Shown here piece by piece: positions 19,022-29,105 of a stretch of DNA of 64,000 nt; positions within the stretch are counted from its first letter, which is position 1; the number at the start of each line of letters is the position of its first letter. A program made the position numbers and the translations under genes. The notes beneath the pieces were generated by a model. That model ran no database searches, was not told the origin of the DNA, and saw only the letters and a list, made by a program, of their open reading frames with translations. The DNA lies in the NCBI RefSeq assembly GCF_022012415.1, contig NZ_JAKLTR010000004.1:124001-188000 (forward strand). The letters run 5' to 3'. Source of the DNA: Terrimonas ginsenosidimutans (GTDB lineage Bacteria > Bacteroidota > Bacteroidia > Chitinophagales > Chitinophagaceae).

Positions 19022-22000
19022 TTAGAATGTTGCGCTGATACCAAAGTTGATCATGCGTTGTGGCGGATAGTTCACACGGTCTGTACCACTCGTACCTGTT
19101 GAACCCTGACCGATCTCCGGATCAAGCTGATAAAGCTTGTTGAGCTTTGTCCAGGTGAACAGGTTATACCCGTTCGTATAAACCCTGATATCTTTCATGC
19201 GTAATGACTTCACGAATTTCGAGGGAAGCGAGTATCCGAACTCTGCTGTTTTAAGACGGATGTAATCACCCGGGATCAGCCAGAATGTAGATGGATAAGC
19301 CCTGGAATCACTGATACCCGGGATAAAGCTCAACATCGGGAACTGCGCATTATCACCGAGCTCCGGAGTCCATGCCTGTTGATGGATCGCTCTGAAATTA
19401 CCTCCGAAAGGCTGGATCGCTTCAGCTGCTCCTCTCACGTTAAAGTTCATCGCTCCCTGGAAGAATACACCGATATTAAAGCCTTTGTAACGGATCCCTA
19501 ATTGCAGACCACCTGTTGTATTAGGAATATTCGGATATCCCTGTACCTGTGTATCAAAACCATCAATGATCCCGTCTTTGTTCAGATCAGCATATTTCAG
19601 GTCGCCGGGGCGAACTGCGATTGCAGGCTTCGGACTTGCCGCGATATCTGCCGCATCTTTATAAAAGCCAACCCATGTATAAACACGCTGTGCATTGATC
19701 GCATTACCTGTGAATGACTGGTAAGCGAACCTGTATGCAGGCTCATCCATGAACTCGATCTTATTCTTCGCAACAGAATACGTTCCTTTCACGGAGAAAG
19801 AAAGATCCTTCGTAATGTTATCTGCATAGTTCAGTTCGATCTCATAACCACGGTTGTTCACCTTACCCAGGTTCACCGCAGGCAATCCCTGTCCGATCAC
19901 AGAAGAAACAGATGAGTTTGGACCACTCCTGGTTGTAAGGATATCGTAACGGTTATTATCAAACCATTCAACTGTTAATGAGACTTTATTTTTAAAGAAG
20001 CCCATTTCCACGCCTATGTCGAGTTTCTTCTCTTTTTCCCAGCTTACATCCGGGTTACCCAATGTTCCTTCAAACACCGCACCTGCTGCATTCGCGTTCG
20101 GATCACCGAAGAACACCATATTTCCTGGCGCAGAATAGATCTGCTGATAGTAGTAGCTGAAGCCTGAACCGATCTTATCATTACCAACGAGACCGTAAGA
20201 ACCTCTGATCTTCATCCGGTTGATCACACTGATATTGTCTTTAAAGAATGGTTCTTCTGAAATGTTCCAGCCCGCTGATGCCGCCGGGAAGAAGCCATAA
20301 CGTTTATCTTCTGAGAAACGGTCTGATCCATTATATGCTCCGTTGAACTCTACGATATATTTCTGTTTGAAGTCATATCCGACACGACCGGTAAAACCAC
20401 GGAAGTTGTTCGGAATGAAATTGTATGCACTTGTTCCGCTCGCCGCAGTTGCTGAGTTCTGGCTGAACAATGCCAGGCCATAGACGTGATGACGGCCGGA
20501 GAATGTTCTGTCATAGTTCAGGAACATCTGCGCCGTTACGTTACGAACAGTACTACCGTTATTCGATCCGCGGATCAAACGTCTTACACGGAATACGTTG
20601 GGGTTTCGGGGCGCATACGTTTCAGTGGCAGGATCATAGATATAGGAAGGAAAATCACCACCACTCATAGAAACGTTCGGGTTTGCATAGCTCGACGCAT
20701 AAGAAAGGGTGCCTTTCAGTGACAAACCACGGGTGATGAAATCAAGGCGCTGGTTAAGCGTTGCCACCAGGTTCATGTTCGATTCCGATGTACGCGTGTA
20801 ACCGAGATAGGTTAGACGTCCGATGATATTATTCGCATCATAAACCGTTCCGCCTGTGCCCGGGCTTCTCTGCCACTGGCTGTAACCCAGCGTTCCGTTC
20901 GGGTTGTAGATCGGGTACGCCCATGGCGCCAATGTCCAGAGGCTGCCATAATCTGCAAACACATCATTCCATCCGTTCGGACTACCGACCTGCGGCTGGT
21001 TGATGGTGCTCATATTTCCATAAAGGTCAAGACGGAAATCTGTTGTCTTTGTCACCTTCATATCCACGTTGGAACGGTAGTTATAACGCTGGTTGTAGAA
21101 GTTGTTATTGATCCCCACTTTGCTTCCGAAATCTTTCACCATACCATCCTGGTTAAGATAACCGGCAGAGATGAAGTATTTGACGCGTTCTGTACCACCG
21201 GTGATATCAAAGTTGCCGCGGTATTGCGTGCTGAACTTTTTGAAAAGGATCTCTTTCCAGTCATTATCGGGATAAGTGTACAGGTCTGTATGATCCCGGA
21301 ATGCGTCGAGAGCCGTTTGGTTAAAGAATGGAGTTTGGTTATCGTTGGTTCTTCCTTTGTTATAGAGAATAGCAGCATCGTACGAGTTCAGGAACTTTGG
21401 CATGATGGTCGGCTGCGACAAACTTGTTTCACCGCGGAACGAGATCTGCGGAGCACCGATCTTACCACGGCGGGTTGTGACAACCACAACTCCATTCGCC
21501 CCTCTTACACCATACACAGCTGTCGTTGATGCATCTTTCAGGATACTCATCGATTCGATCTCATTCGGATCCAGTCTCGCAAACTGATCATAAGAGAATT
21601 CGATATCATCCACAATGATGAGCGGAGAGGTACTTCCGGTGTTGTATGAGCTCACACCACGAATGTAAAAAGCCGCACCATCCGCACCCGGGCGACCGGA
21701 TGTTTGCTGAGAGAAGAAACCGGGCAAACGGCCAGCGAGTGTATTCTGCACACTCGCGGAAGGGTTTTCTCTAAGCTCCACCCCTGATACGGTACTGATA
21801 GCACCGGTAGTAGTGATCTTCTTCTGACGGCCATAACCAACCACCACTACATCAGACAGGCTGCCGATCGTACTATATAATGTTACCTGCACATTACCAC
21901 TCGTACCTATTGTAAAATCCCTGTCGCGGTAACCGATATAAGAAACGGCGATCACACGGGATGTTCCTTTCAGTGTTATTGTAAACCGGCCTTCCGCGTT

Positions 22001-22162
22001 AGTGCTCGTACCATTGGCACTCACACCTTTCTCCAGCACAGTCGCGCCGATGATAGGCGTCCCAAGCGAATCAACCACAAGCCCGGACACCTGCTTTACC
22101 TGGGCGAAAGCTCCCAGGCAGAAAGCATTTATCATGATTAATATGCAAACAATCTTTTTCAT
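19022..22162 (-). CDS. SusC/RagA-type TonB-dependent transporter
   Basis: A 1046-residue outer-membrane importer of oligosaccharides. A signal peptide (MINAFCLGAFAQ) is followed by a carboxypeptidase-like beta-sandwich (about 24-100). The hallmark SDVVVVGYGRQKK segment then leads into the plug (GRLPGFFSQQTSGRPGADGAAFYIRG, then VVVTTRRGK). The 22-strand barrel runs to the terminal INFGISATF. The DLNKDGIIDGFDTQ calcium-binding-like loop is typical of SusC. It is paired with the SusD gene directly downstream. Only 24 nt separate its start from the preceding SusD gene, so all four Sus genes form one operon. Confidence 0.96.
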   Translation of the reverse strand: MKKIVCILIMINAFCLGAFAQVKQVSGLVVDSLGTPIIGATVLEKGVSANGTSTNAEGRFTITLKGTSRVIAVSYIGYRDRDFTIGTSGNVQVTLYSTIGSLSDVVVVGYGRQKKITTTGAISTVSGVELRENPSASVQNTLAGRLPGFFSQQTSGRPGADGAAFYIRGVSSYNTGSTSPLIIVDDIEFSYDQFARLDPNEIESMSILKDASTTAVYGVRGANGVVVVTTRRGKIGAPQISFRGETSLSQPTIMPKFLNSYDAAILYNKGRTNDNQTPFFNQTALDAFRDHTDLYTYPDNDWKEILFKKFSTQYRGNFDITGGTERVKYFISAGYLNQDGMVKDFGSKVGINNNFYNQRYNYRSNVDMKVTKTTDFRLDLYGNMSTINQPQVGSPNGWNDVFADYGSLWTLAPWAYPIYNPNGTLGYSQWQRSPGTGGTVYDANNIIGRLTYLGYTRTSESNMNLVATLNQRLDFITRGLSLKGTLSYASSYANPNVSMSGGDFPSYIYDPATETYAPRNPNVFRVRRLIRGSNNGSTVRNVTAQMFLNYDRTFSGRHHVYGLALFSQNSATAASGTSAYNFIPNNFRGFTGRVGYDFKQKYIVEFNGAYNGSDRFSEDKRYGFFPAASAGWNISEEPFFKDNISVINRMKIRGSYGLVGNDKIGSGFSYYYQQIYSAPGNMVFFGDPNANAAGAVFEGTLGNPDVSWEKEKKLDIGVEMGFFKNKVSLTVEWFDNNRYDILTTRSGPNSSVSSVIGQGLPAVNLGKVNNRGYEIELNYADNITKDLSFSVKGTYSVAKNKIEFMDEPAYRFAYQSFTGNAINAQRVYTWVGFYKDAADIAASPKPAIAVRPGDLKYADLNKDGIIDGFDTQVQGYPNIPNTTGGLQLGIRYKGFNIGVFFQGAMNFNVRGAAEAIQPFGGNFRAIHQQAWTPELGDNAQFPMLSFIPGISDSRAYPSTFWLIPGDYIRLKTAEFGYSLPSKFVKSLRMKDIRVYTNGYNLFTWTKLNKLYQLDPEIGQGSTGTSGTDRVNYPPQRMINFGISATF

Positions 22163-22186
22163 CTAAAAGCATTTAGTTTTTTATAA

Positions 22187-23902
22187 TTACCATCCTTCGT
22201 TTTGGATGAGCTGTGTATTCTTATTGATCTCATCGAGAGGGATCGGCATATGGTAAAGCCTTGTCTCGAATCTCGATGTTGCTACAGGTACCACCTGGTA
22301 TGTAAGTGGGGTTCCATTGGTAATGCGGATGCCGGTAAGTGTTGTGTTCAATACCTGGTCGGCAATTTTCCAGCGGCGGATATCCCAGAAACGATGCTCT
22401 TCAAATGCCAGCTCGATGCGGCGTTCATTGCGGATCAGTTCACGCATTTCAGCCTGTGTGATCGCGGCTTTTATCCCATATCGAGTATTCGTTCCTGCAG
22501 TGATGCCTGCACGTGCCCTCAGTGTTTTGATCTGCGTAACGGCTGCTTCCACCTGGTTCAGTTCATTCAATGCTTCTGCATGATTCAGGACGATCTCCGC
22601 ATAACGGAAGATGGGGAAGTTGTGGCTCTGGCTTGAATAGGCTGTTGACGTCGCGAAGTTTCCGAGGAATTTGCGCAGGTAATAACCTGTTCTCGTCTGG
22701 ATCGTTGACAAAGAGTTATCAGACGGGCGATCAAGGCCTCCCTGGTAGGTTTGAACAGCCCGGCTCAACCATGTTGCGCCATTATGAAAAACGGTTGCAC
22801 TTAAACGGGGATCCCTGTTTGCATAAGGATTTGCCGCATCGTAACCCGAGCCCGCTTCGTTGATCATCATTCCGTTCAACATCGGAAATGCATCAACAAG
22901 GTTCTGCGTAGGACTTGTCAAACCCTGGCTTCTTGCATTCGATGCTACAAAGCCGACAGGCGATTGTGAATTCTCGAGGTTTGCATTGTTTGCCACCTGT
23001 TTGGCAAAAATGATCTCTGTATTCATTTTATTTATGAACACAGAGGTGAACGCGGTTGGCGTACCGCTCGTTACCAGTTTGAAGTAAGTGCCTAATGCGT
23101 TGAACTCTGTAGCGGCATCCACCACTTTCTGCCAGCGGGTTGGATCTGCCGTCGGATAGCCGGTCAGTGCTTTTTTAACCGGGTCTGATTCGATACCGCC
23201 TCCATTGAAGAGCGGGCTTGCTGCATACAACAGCACTCTGCATTTCAAGGCAACAGCAGCGCCCTTTGTAATACGTCCGAAATCTGATGTCGAAACGTTA
23301 TCTGCACGAAGATCGCCCTTCACTGCATCACATTCACTAATGATATAATTCACTGTTTGCTCGAACGTATTGCGCGGAAGAGAGATATTATCATCCATGC
23401 TGAGAATGGCATCACCAAGCAAAGGCACACCACCATAACGCTTCAGCAGTTCCCAGTAAAAGAATGCACGGAGATATCTTGCTTCTGCTTTCCAGATCGT
23501 TCTTGTGGCGAGTGCCATTGGCACCCGGTCCATATTTTGCAGGAAGATAGTTGAACGGCGGATGCCATAGTAGCTGTTACCCCAATAAGGATCAGGATTA
23601 TTCACCACCGTTACGGCGCCTTTGATATAGTTCTCGACAAGCGTATTGTAACGGGATGGCAATGCATCACCCGCAGCTGCGTCGAGGAAATCGCCGCCAA
23701 TACGGTTGAATCCATCCGGTATATAAGTATAGATATTGTTCAGGTTAAACCCTGCCACTGTACCATTCTGATCAAGCGTATCGAATGTCAGTCCTGAAGT
23801 GAACCAGTCCTTCGGTTCTTCTTCATATTTGGTGCAGGAAGATGTGGCAAGCAACAATCCTCCGAAAGCGACCATCGTGATTATTGGAAATATTTTCTTC
23901 AT
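22187..23902 (-). CDS. SusD/RagB-family glycan-binding lipoprotein
   Basis: A 571-residue SusD homologue with signal MKKIFPIITMVAFGGLLLATSSC, lipidated at C23. The family motifs are WKAEARYLRAFFYWELLKRYGGVP, NFPIFRYAEIVLNHAEALNELN and ERRIELAFEEHRFWDIRRWK. It lies 11 nt after the SusC gene that precedes it, so these two form a pair distinct from the downstream SusC/SusD pair. Two pairs in tandem suggest import of two forms or sizes of the same glycan. Confidence 0.95.
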   Translation of the reverse strand: MKKIFPIITMVAFGGLLLATSSCTKYEEEPKDWFTSGLTFDTLDQNGTVAGFNLNNIYTYIPDGFNRIGGDFLDAAAGDALPSRYNTLVENYIKGAVTVVNNPDPYWGNSYYGIRRSTIFLQNMDRVPMALATRTIWKAEARYLRAFFYWELLKRYGGVPLLGDAILSMDDNISLPRNTFEQTVNYIISECDAVKGDLRADNVSTSDFGRITKGAAVALKCRVLLYAASPLFNGGGIESDPVKKALTGYPTADPTRWQKVVDAATEFNALGTYFKLVTSGTPTAFTSVFINKMNTEIIFAKQVANNANLENSQSPVGFVASNARSQGLTSPTQNLVDAFPMLNGMMINEAGSGYDAANPYANRDPRLSATVFHNGATWLSRAVQTYQGGLDRPSDNSLSTIQTRTGYYLRKFLGNFATSTAYSSQSHNFPIFRYAEIVLNHAEALNELNQVEAAVTQIKTLRARAGITAGTNTRYGIKAAITQAEMRELIRNERRIELAFEEHRFWDIRRWKIADQVLNTTLTGIRITNGTPLTYQVVPVATSRFETRLYHMPIPLDEINKNTQLIQNEGW

Positions 23903-23913
23903 ATAGCGCAGTC

Positions 23914-26900
23914 TTAAAATTTAATGTTGATACCGAAGTTGTAGAGCTTTTGGAGCGGGTAAGCGCCCACAAATGATTCTGGGTCTCTATCTCCGATCGT
24001 TTTGGAGGCTTTGGTGAATACATTGTAGCCGTTCGCAAATACACGAACTGTTTTCAGACCGATCTTTCCTACCAGTGAAACAGGGAATGTATAACCGATC
24101 TCCACATTTTTCAACCGGAAATAATCACCGCTTTTCACCCAGAAAGAGGAGGCCGCATCATTATTGATATTCTGACCATAACTGAGGCGTGGATAAGTTG
24201 CACCAGGATTTGAGGGAGTCCAACGGTCGAGGTTATGACTGTATGCCTGACCTGTTCCATTATTCTGAAATGCCCAATAAGCAGCACCGCTAAGGTAGAT
24301 ATCGCGGTTCTCTGCGCCCTGTCCAAGTGCACTAAGATCAAAACCATTCCAGCTAACACCGAAAGAAACTCCATAATAGAATAAAGGTCTTGCGCGACCG
24401 ATGGCTGTGCGGTCAAACTGGTTGATGATTCCATCACCATTCAGATCAGCATATTTAATATCACCAGGTTGCGGAGTATAGCCCTGCAGCGTAGCGCTGC
24501 TGTTGATCTCGGCCTGGGATTGGAATAATCCCTGCGCACGATATCCCATCAACTGATCAACAGGCTGGCCGGTTTGTTTCATCCAATCGTACTGGCGGTA
24601 TACCTCGTCCATATAGATCACTTCACTCTTTACACGGGATGCATTGGCAGAAACAAAGTACTGGATCTTACCAACTGATCCGCGCCATGTAGCCGTCGCA
24701 TCATACCCGGAGTAACGGTTCTCACCGATATTTTCCAACGGGTAATCATTTCCTATGATAGTACTGTTACCACCTCTTGGCATCAGCAGATCAGAGTACT
24801 TATTATTAAAGTATTCAATTGTAAAACTGAGATGATCATTCAGCACAGAGCCAGACAATCCAAGATTCAGCTTGTTTGCTTTTTCAAAAGTGATACCGGC
24901 ATTTGGTAATGTCCATTCAGAAATGGTTGTCACAGATCCTGCGCCGGTACCGAAGTATGCGGCCGGACCGTCGAAGAAGCGTGGATAGTAAATGAAATAT
25001 CCTGGAGCGTCCCAACCTACTTTACCATAGGAAGCATAAAGTTTAAGTCGGTTGAACACGCTTGAATTCTTCATGAAATCTTCCTGTTCAATATTCCATC
25101 CGAGGCCAATGGACGGGAAGAATCCACGTTTGGTTTTTCCTGCAGGAGGGTATCTGTTGGAGCCGTTCATACCGAACGCCACTTCCGCCATGTATCTTCC
25201 TTTATAATTATATGCAACACGACCGGATGTGCCGGTGATCGTGTATGGCAACACATCGCCATTGATATTATTATCGCGGTTAGCCAATACTACAGCACTG
25301 ATACCATGCACGCCGTCGAAAGTGCGGTCATAACCAATGCTCAGCTCTTCATAATCCGTACGGCCCTGGTAAGCGATACCATTACTATTACCCTGCGCGC
25401 CGTTCAAACCAAATTGTGTATATCCGGTTTGCATTTGCTGAAAGACAGCGAAAGTTTTGCTACGGTTGATATCTTCACCAAGCGTCGAGTTGTAAGCTGC
25501 TTTAAGTTTGATATACAGTCCGGGAGTTACTTCATCAAGCGAACGCTTGAGGTAAGCGTTTACAAGGATGTCTCTGAAATAACGCTGACGATACCCGGAA
25601 TTGATCGTTTGTGCCAGCATATTATCCTGGAAAAGTTGAGAACCACCAAAGCTCTGATCCTGGTTCAGTAAAGGATAAGCGTTTGCCGGAGTCAGCAGCA
25701 TATTCGCCAAAACCGTCCCCGTAGTTACACCGGGCTCATTCGAATTCATGATCCGTCCGAGCAGGTAAATTCCACCGGTCAGTTTTGGTGTGATGTTCAC
25801 ATCAATATTTGATCGGATCACGTAGCTTTTGAAAGAGTTGTTGGTATTGTAGCTATTGCTGTCAACCGTTCTGAAAAATCCGGATTGATTGGCATGTTCC
25901 AGTGAAACGAAATAGCGTGCGTAGCGGTTACCACCGCTTGCGCTGACGGTATAACGTTTGAATGTTGAGGAGTTTTCCGTGAGTTGTTCGCGGTAGTCAT
26001 TATCTGGATAAGCGAACGGGTTGCTGCCTGTTCTGTAGGCGTCGAGGGCTGCCTGGCTGTAGTAAAGACCGGAGTTCAGGCTATCAATGCCGTCATTCCG
26101 TAATGCTTCATTGCGCAGTCTGGCATAGTCATACGCCCTGAGTGTTACGGGAAAGCCCATCGGTTTCTGGATCGCCGATTGTGCGGTGAAAGAGATCTGC
26201 TGTGTCCCCTGTTTGCCTTTTTTGGTGGTCACAAGGATTGCTCCGCGTGCACCTCTCGAGCCAAGCATGGCCGTAGCGAGGGCATCTTTCAAAACCGTGA
26301 TCGATTCGATCTCTTCGAGGTCGAATGTGCTGAGGCTGGCGACCACACCATCGATCAGTATGACAGGTTGCTGGCCGCGAAGGCTGAGACTGGCGCCGTC
26401 TCCACCGGGAAGACCGGCAGACTGAAGTGTGTAAAGGCCAGCTAGCCGGCCGGCCAGTGTGTTCGTAAAACTGGTGACCGGGGTGCGGGTGATCTGCGGA
26501 CTGTATACTACATCGGATGAAGCGACAGAAAGATGCTGAGGATCGGAAGTGTAGATCCGTTCCGTGGTTTTGCGTACCGGCATGCCGATCACGTTCAGCT
26601 CCTGCTCTTCATCTATAATATATAATAGCTGCATTTCATTACCCACCGTTTGCTCCTGGGTCTGGAAACCCGCACCGGCGAACCGTAGTCGGTCGCCAGC
26701 ATTCGCATAAATGATAAAGTTGCCTTCAGCATTACTTACGGCAGATGCGGAAGACCGCAAGTTAGTGATGATGATCCCGGCAAGCGGAGTGCTATCAACA
26801 GAGATCAATCGCCCTTTGTATTCTTTTTCAGTTTGTTGCGGAAGAAAATCCGCTTTCCCGGCTGCATTCTCCCGCGCATTCAGCACGGTTTGCCCGGTCA

Positions 26901-27012
26901 TTAATACGATGGATAGAAGAAAAATACGGGGAGTCCAGGTTCGAAACCGCTTTGTGGGCTGGTTTTTTAACTGCTGGCTCAGTTTGAGACATACAGAAAG
27001 CAGGTCAGTCAT
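23914..27012 (-). CDS. SusC/RagA-type TonB-dependent transporter, divergent N-terminus
   Basis: A 1032-residue SusC homologue and the first gene of the utilisation locus. An N-terminal cytoplasmic stretch of about 28 residues precedes the membrane/signal segment IFLLSIVLMTGQTVLNA. A carboxypeptidase-like domain follows. The usual V-V-V-G-Y-G segment between that domain and the plug is replaced by LNVIGMPVRKTTERIY. The plug is intact (AGRLAGLYTLQSAGLPGGDGAS, then ILVTTKKGK) and the barrel ends LYNFGINIKF. The DLNGDGIINQFD loop is present. Its TonB interaction may therefore differ from that of the second SusC. Confidence 0.94.
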   Translation of the reverse strand: MTDLLSVCLKLSQQLKNQPTKRFRTWTPRIFLLSIVLMTGQTVLNARENAAGKADFLPQQTEKEYKGRLISVDSTPLAGIIITNLRSSASAVSNAEGNFIIYANAGDRLRFAGAGFQTQEQTVGNEMQLLYIIDEEQELNVIGMPVRKTTERIYTSDPQHLSVASSDVVYSPQITRTPVTSFTNTLAGRLAGLYTLQSAGLPGGDGASLSLRGQQPVILIDGVVASLSTFDLEEIESITVLKDALATAMLGSRGARGAILVTTKKGKQGTQQISFTAQSAIQKPMGFPVTLRAYDYARLRNEALRNDGIDSLNSGLYYSQAALDAYRTGSNPFAYPDNDYREQLTENSSTFKRYTVSASGGNRYARYFVSLEHANQSGFFRTVDSNSYNTNNSFKSYVIRSNIDVNITPKLTGGIYLLGRIMNSNEPGVTTGTVLANMLLTPANAYPLLNQDQSFGGSQLFQDNMLAQTINSGYRQRYFRDILVNAYLKRSLDEVTPGLYIKLKAAYNSTLGEDINRSKTFAVFQQMQTGYTQFGLNGAQGNSNGIAYQGRTDYEELSIGYDRTFDGVHGISAVVLANRDNNINGDVLPYTITGTSGRVAYNYKGRYMAEVAFGMNGSNRYPPAGKTKRGFFPSIGLGWNIEQEDFMKNSSVFNRLKLYASYGKVGWDAPGYFIYYPRFFDGPAAYFGTGAGSVTTISEWTLPNAGITFEKANKLNLGLSGSVLNDHLSFTIEYFNNKYSDLLMPRGGNSTIIGNDYPLENIGENRYSGYDATATWRGSVGKIQYFVSANASRVKSEVIYMDEVYRQYDWMKQTGQPVDQLMGYRAQGLFQSQAEINSSATLQGYTPQPGDIKYADLNGDGIINQFDRTAIGRARPLFYYGVSFGVSWNGFDLSALGQGAENRDIYLSGAAYWAFQNNGTGQAYSHNLDRWTPSNPGATYPRLSYGQNINNDAASSFWVKSGDYFRLKNVEIGYTFPVSLVGKIGLKTVRVFANGYNVFTKASKTIGDRDPESFVGAYPLQKLYNFGINIKF

Positions 27013-27425
27013 ATGGCCGTTGTTTTGGTCGTTAGTATGCTGGCAAAGCGCCAGGTGTCAATTTCATGTTAAAACTAATAGTCAGTTTAGCCTGATTCAG
27101 GGGGGTGAATCAGATTAGAAGGGGGTAAAATCGATAAATTATGAGGTTGAGGGGACAAATTGATGATAAAAGGGAGAAAGGCTGGCAAAAGACGTGCGGA
27201 AGGTACGTGATCCGGGGCTGCGGGCCTGGGCCGATAACCGACAGAGAATCGCTAAGACAACAGACTGGCTGGTCAGCGTTGCCGGCAGCAGGTTGGGCAT
27301 CATCAGTGGCCTGCGACCAGTGCATCTATCCGGGAAAACCCTGATATCAGCGTAAAAGGCTGGTTATCAGAAAATATTTATTCCCTCTCAGGGACAATAG
27401 GGTATATTGCGATATAATCATTTAT
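27013..27425. promoter_or_regulatory. Divergent promoter region between utilisation locus and stressosome operon
   Basis: About 410 nt separate two divergent operons. A perfect inverted repeat CTGATTCA/TGAATCAG (27092-27099 and 27106-27113) surrounds a run of six G and is the clearest operator candidate. It lies about 85 nt upstream of the first SusC start. A TATAT-TGCG-ATATA stem (about 27403-27416) lies just ahead of the rsbR start. No hybrid two-component system, anti-sigma or AraC gene is next to the locus, so its regulator must act from elsewhere. Confidence 0.4.
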
Positions 27426-28292
27426 ATGGCAGCAAAAATCACCGTATACCAGGCTCTTAACAAGAACGCTAAAAAATTACATGAGGACTGGCTTACGCAG
27501 CAAATGCAGGACGAGGGTTTGCGGGAAGACCTGATCTCTAACGAAGAGCTCCGCTTAGAGTCGGAGGAATTTCTGAAGACGTTTTTGGCTGCTATTAAAG
27601 ATGATCTCCTGGAAGACAGCAACAGCAGCAACTTTGATAAGTTGAACGAGATGCTTGCCGGCATCTCTATTAACCGGGCCCGCCACGGTTTTTCGCCGCG
27701 GGAGACCGGCTATTATATTTTCAGTCTCAAACAAGCAATCTTTAAAACGCTGGAGAAGGAGATCACGGATCTCAAAAAATTGTACACCGAAATACTTCGG
27801 GTGAACAAACTCATCGACAGCCTGGCCACTGTCACATTTGAAACCTTCATCCGGGGCCGAGAAGAGGTGATCATCCGTCAAACCAACGAGATCTCGGATA
27901 TATCAACCCCCGTAATACAGGTTTGGGACAATATCCTTGCGCTTCCCATTATCGGTACGCTTGACAGTTCGCGTACACAGGTTGTAATGGAAAGCCTGCT
28001 GATGAAGATCGTTGAAACAGAAAGTACTATCGCCATTCTTGACATATCCGGCGTACCGGCGGTTGACTCCCTGGTCGCGCAACATCTGATCAAAACAGTA
28101 AGTGCTACGCGCCTGATGGGTGCGGAATGTATCATCAGTGGTATCCGCCCGGAGATCGCACAGACCATTGTACATCTTGGGATCGATCTTTCCGGAATAA
28201 ATACAAAAGCCTCCTTGTCACATGCATTGCGTTTTGCATTTCAGACATTGAGACTCGAAGTCAGAAAAAAAACCGATAAAACGGCCAGTTAA
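27426..28292 (+). CDS. rsbR: RsbR-like stressosome sensor protein with STAS domain
   Basis: A 288-residue stressosome scaffold and sensor. The N-terminal helical sensor (about 1-150) resembles the RsbRD_N domain rather than a globin fold. A linker EISDISTPVIQVWDNILALPIIG and the STAS domain (about 165-280) follow. In the STAS domain LDISGVPAVDSLVAQHL places S215 where B. subtilis RsbRA has phospho-Thr205. T161 in STPV lies where the second RsbR phosphosite (Thr171) is expected. The input signal is unknown. It is the first gene of a tightly packed five-gene operon; rsbS begins 5 nt after its stop. Confidence 0.88.
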   Translation: MAAKITVYQALNKNAKKLHEDWLTQQMQDEGLREDLISNEELRLESEEFLKTFLAAIKDDLLEDSNSSNFDKLNEMLAGISINRARHGFSPRETGYYIFSLKQAIFKTLEKEITDLKKLYTEILRVNKLIDSLATVTFETFIRGREEVIIRQTNEISDISTPVIQVWDNILALPIIGTLDSSRTQVVMESLLMKIVETESTIAILDISGVPAVDSLVAQHLIKTVSATRLMGAECIISGIRPEIAQTIVHLGIDLSGINTKASLSHALRFAFQTLRLEVRKKTDKTAS

Positions 28293-28297
28293 TTACT

Positions 28298-28708
28298 ATG
28301 GAGAAGATTCCCATTCTGAAAATGGGCGATTTCCTGCTCGTCACCGTACAGATTGACCTGTATGACCGGCTCGCCCTGAATCTTGAAGCAGACCTGGTAA
28401 ATATGATCAATAAACACCAGGCCAAAGGTGTATTGATCGATATCTCTGCTGTGAATATTGTCGATTCATTCATGGGGCGGATATTGAGCAATATCGCCCA
28501 GATGTCTAAAATACTGGACGCCCTCACAGTGGTGGTGGGTATGCAGCCTGCTGTAGCGATCACGCTGATCGAGCTCGGACTGCCAATGACCGGCGTTCGT
28601 ACCGCATTGAACGTAGAAAAAGGAATGGAACTGTTGAAGCGAAACCGAATACTGGACAGCGAGGAGGAAGAAACGACTTCAACAGACGAAGATGATAGTG
28701 CTGAATAA
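28298..28708 (+). CDS. rsbS: RsbS-like STAS-domain stressosome protein
   Basis: A 136-residue single STAS domain. In the family it forms the stressosome core with RsbR and holds the RsbT kinase. VLIDISAVNIVDSFMGR puts S57 at the position of the regulatory Ser59 of B. subtilis RsbS, so the phosphorylation site is kept. Unusually, it carries an acidic tail of about 20 residues (SEEEETTSTDEDDSAE region) beyond the STAS fold. Its coding region overlaps the start of rsbT by 17 nt, indicating translational coupling. Confidence 0.9.
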   Translation: MEKIPILKMGDFLLVTVQIDLYDRLALNLEADLVNMINKHQAKGVLIDISAVNIVDSFMGRILSNIAQMSKILDALTVVVGMQPAVAITLIELGLPMTGVRTALNVEKGMELLKRNRILDSEEEETTSTDEDDSAE

Positions 28709-29105
28709 AGATACCATCAAGATTGAAAAAGAGCAGGATGTTGTCTTTTTCCGCAACCGTGTAGCTGAATATGCGGACAAGATAAAGATGGGTCTTGTCA
28801 ATAAAACGAAATTACTCACGGCAGCAAGCGAGCTTGTGCGGAATATGTTGCGTTACGCGAATGGAGGAAAAGTACTCTGCGAGATCATTAGCCATGCGAC
28901 CCTTCAGACCGGGGTCCGTTTAACATTCTCTGACCAGGGCCCTGGCATCCCCGACATCGAGAAAGCCATGCAAGACGGATACTCCACTGGCAAAAGTCTT
29001 GGATTGGGACTTCCCGGCGCGAAAAGACTTGTCAGCATTTTTGACATAAAAACCCAGCTGGGAAAGGGAACTACCGTCACTATTACAAAATGGAAGAATG
29101 GTTAA
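28692..29105 (+). CDS. rsbT: RsbT-like serine/threonine kinase
   Basis: A 137-residue GHKL ATPase-type protein kinase. The N box is ELVRNMLRYANGG, the G1 box DQGPGIPD, and the lid and G2 region STGKSLGLGLPGAKRLV; all are intact. In known systems RsbT phosphorylates RsbS and RsbR and, once released, activates a downstream phosphatase (RsbU) or another output. No RsbU-like gene with an RsbT-binding domain follows. Instead, two fusion genes with their own RsbT-like domains come next. It overlaps both neighbours (ATGGTTAA junction at 29098-29105). Confidence 0.9.
   Translation: MIVLNKDTIKIEKEQDVVFFRNRVAEYADKIKMGLVNKTKLLTAASELVRNMLRYANGGKVLCEIISHATLQTGVRLTFSDQGPGIPDIEKAMQDGYSTGKSLGLGLPGAKRLVSIFDIKTQLGKGTTVTITKWKNG

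Noticed and set aside
27110-27325. Minus-strand 71-codon frame between the divergent operons
   Set aside because: Composition and lack of motifs suggest chance; it lies in the promoter region.
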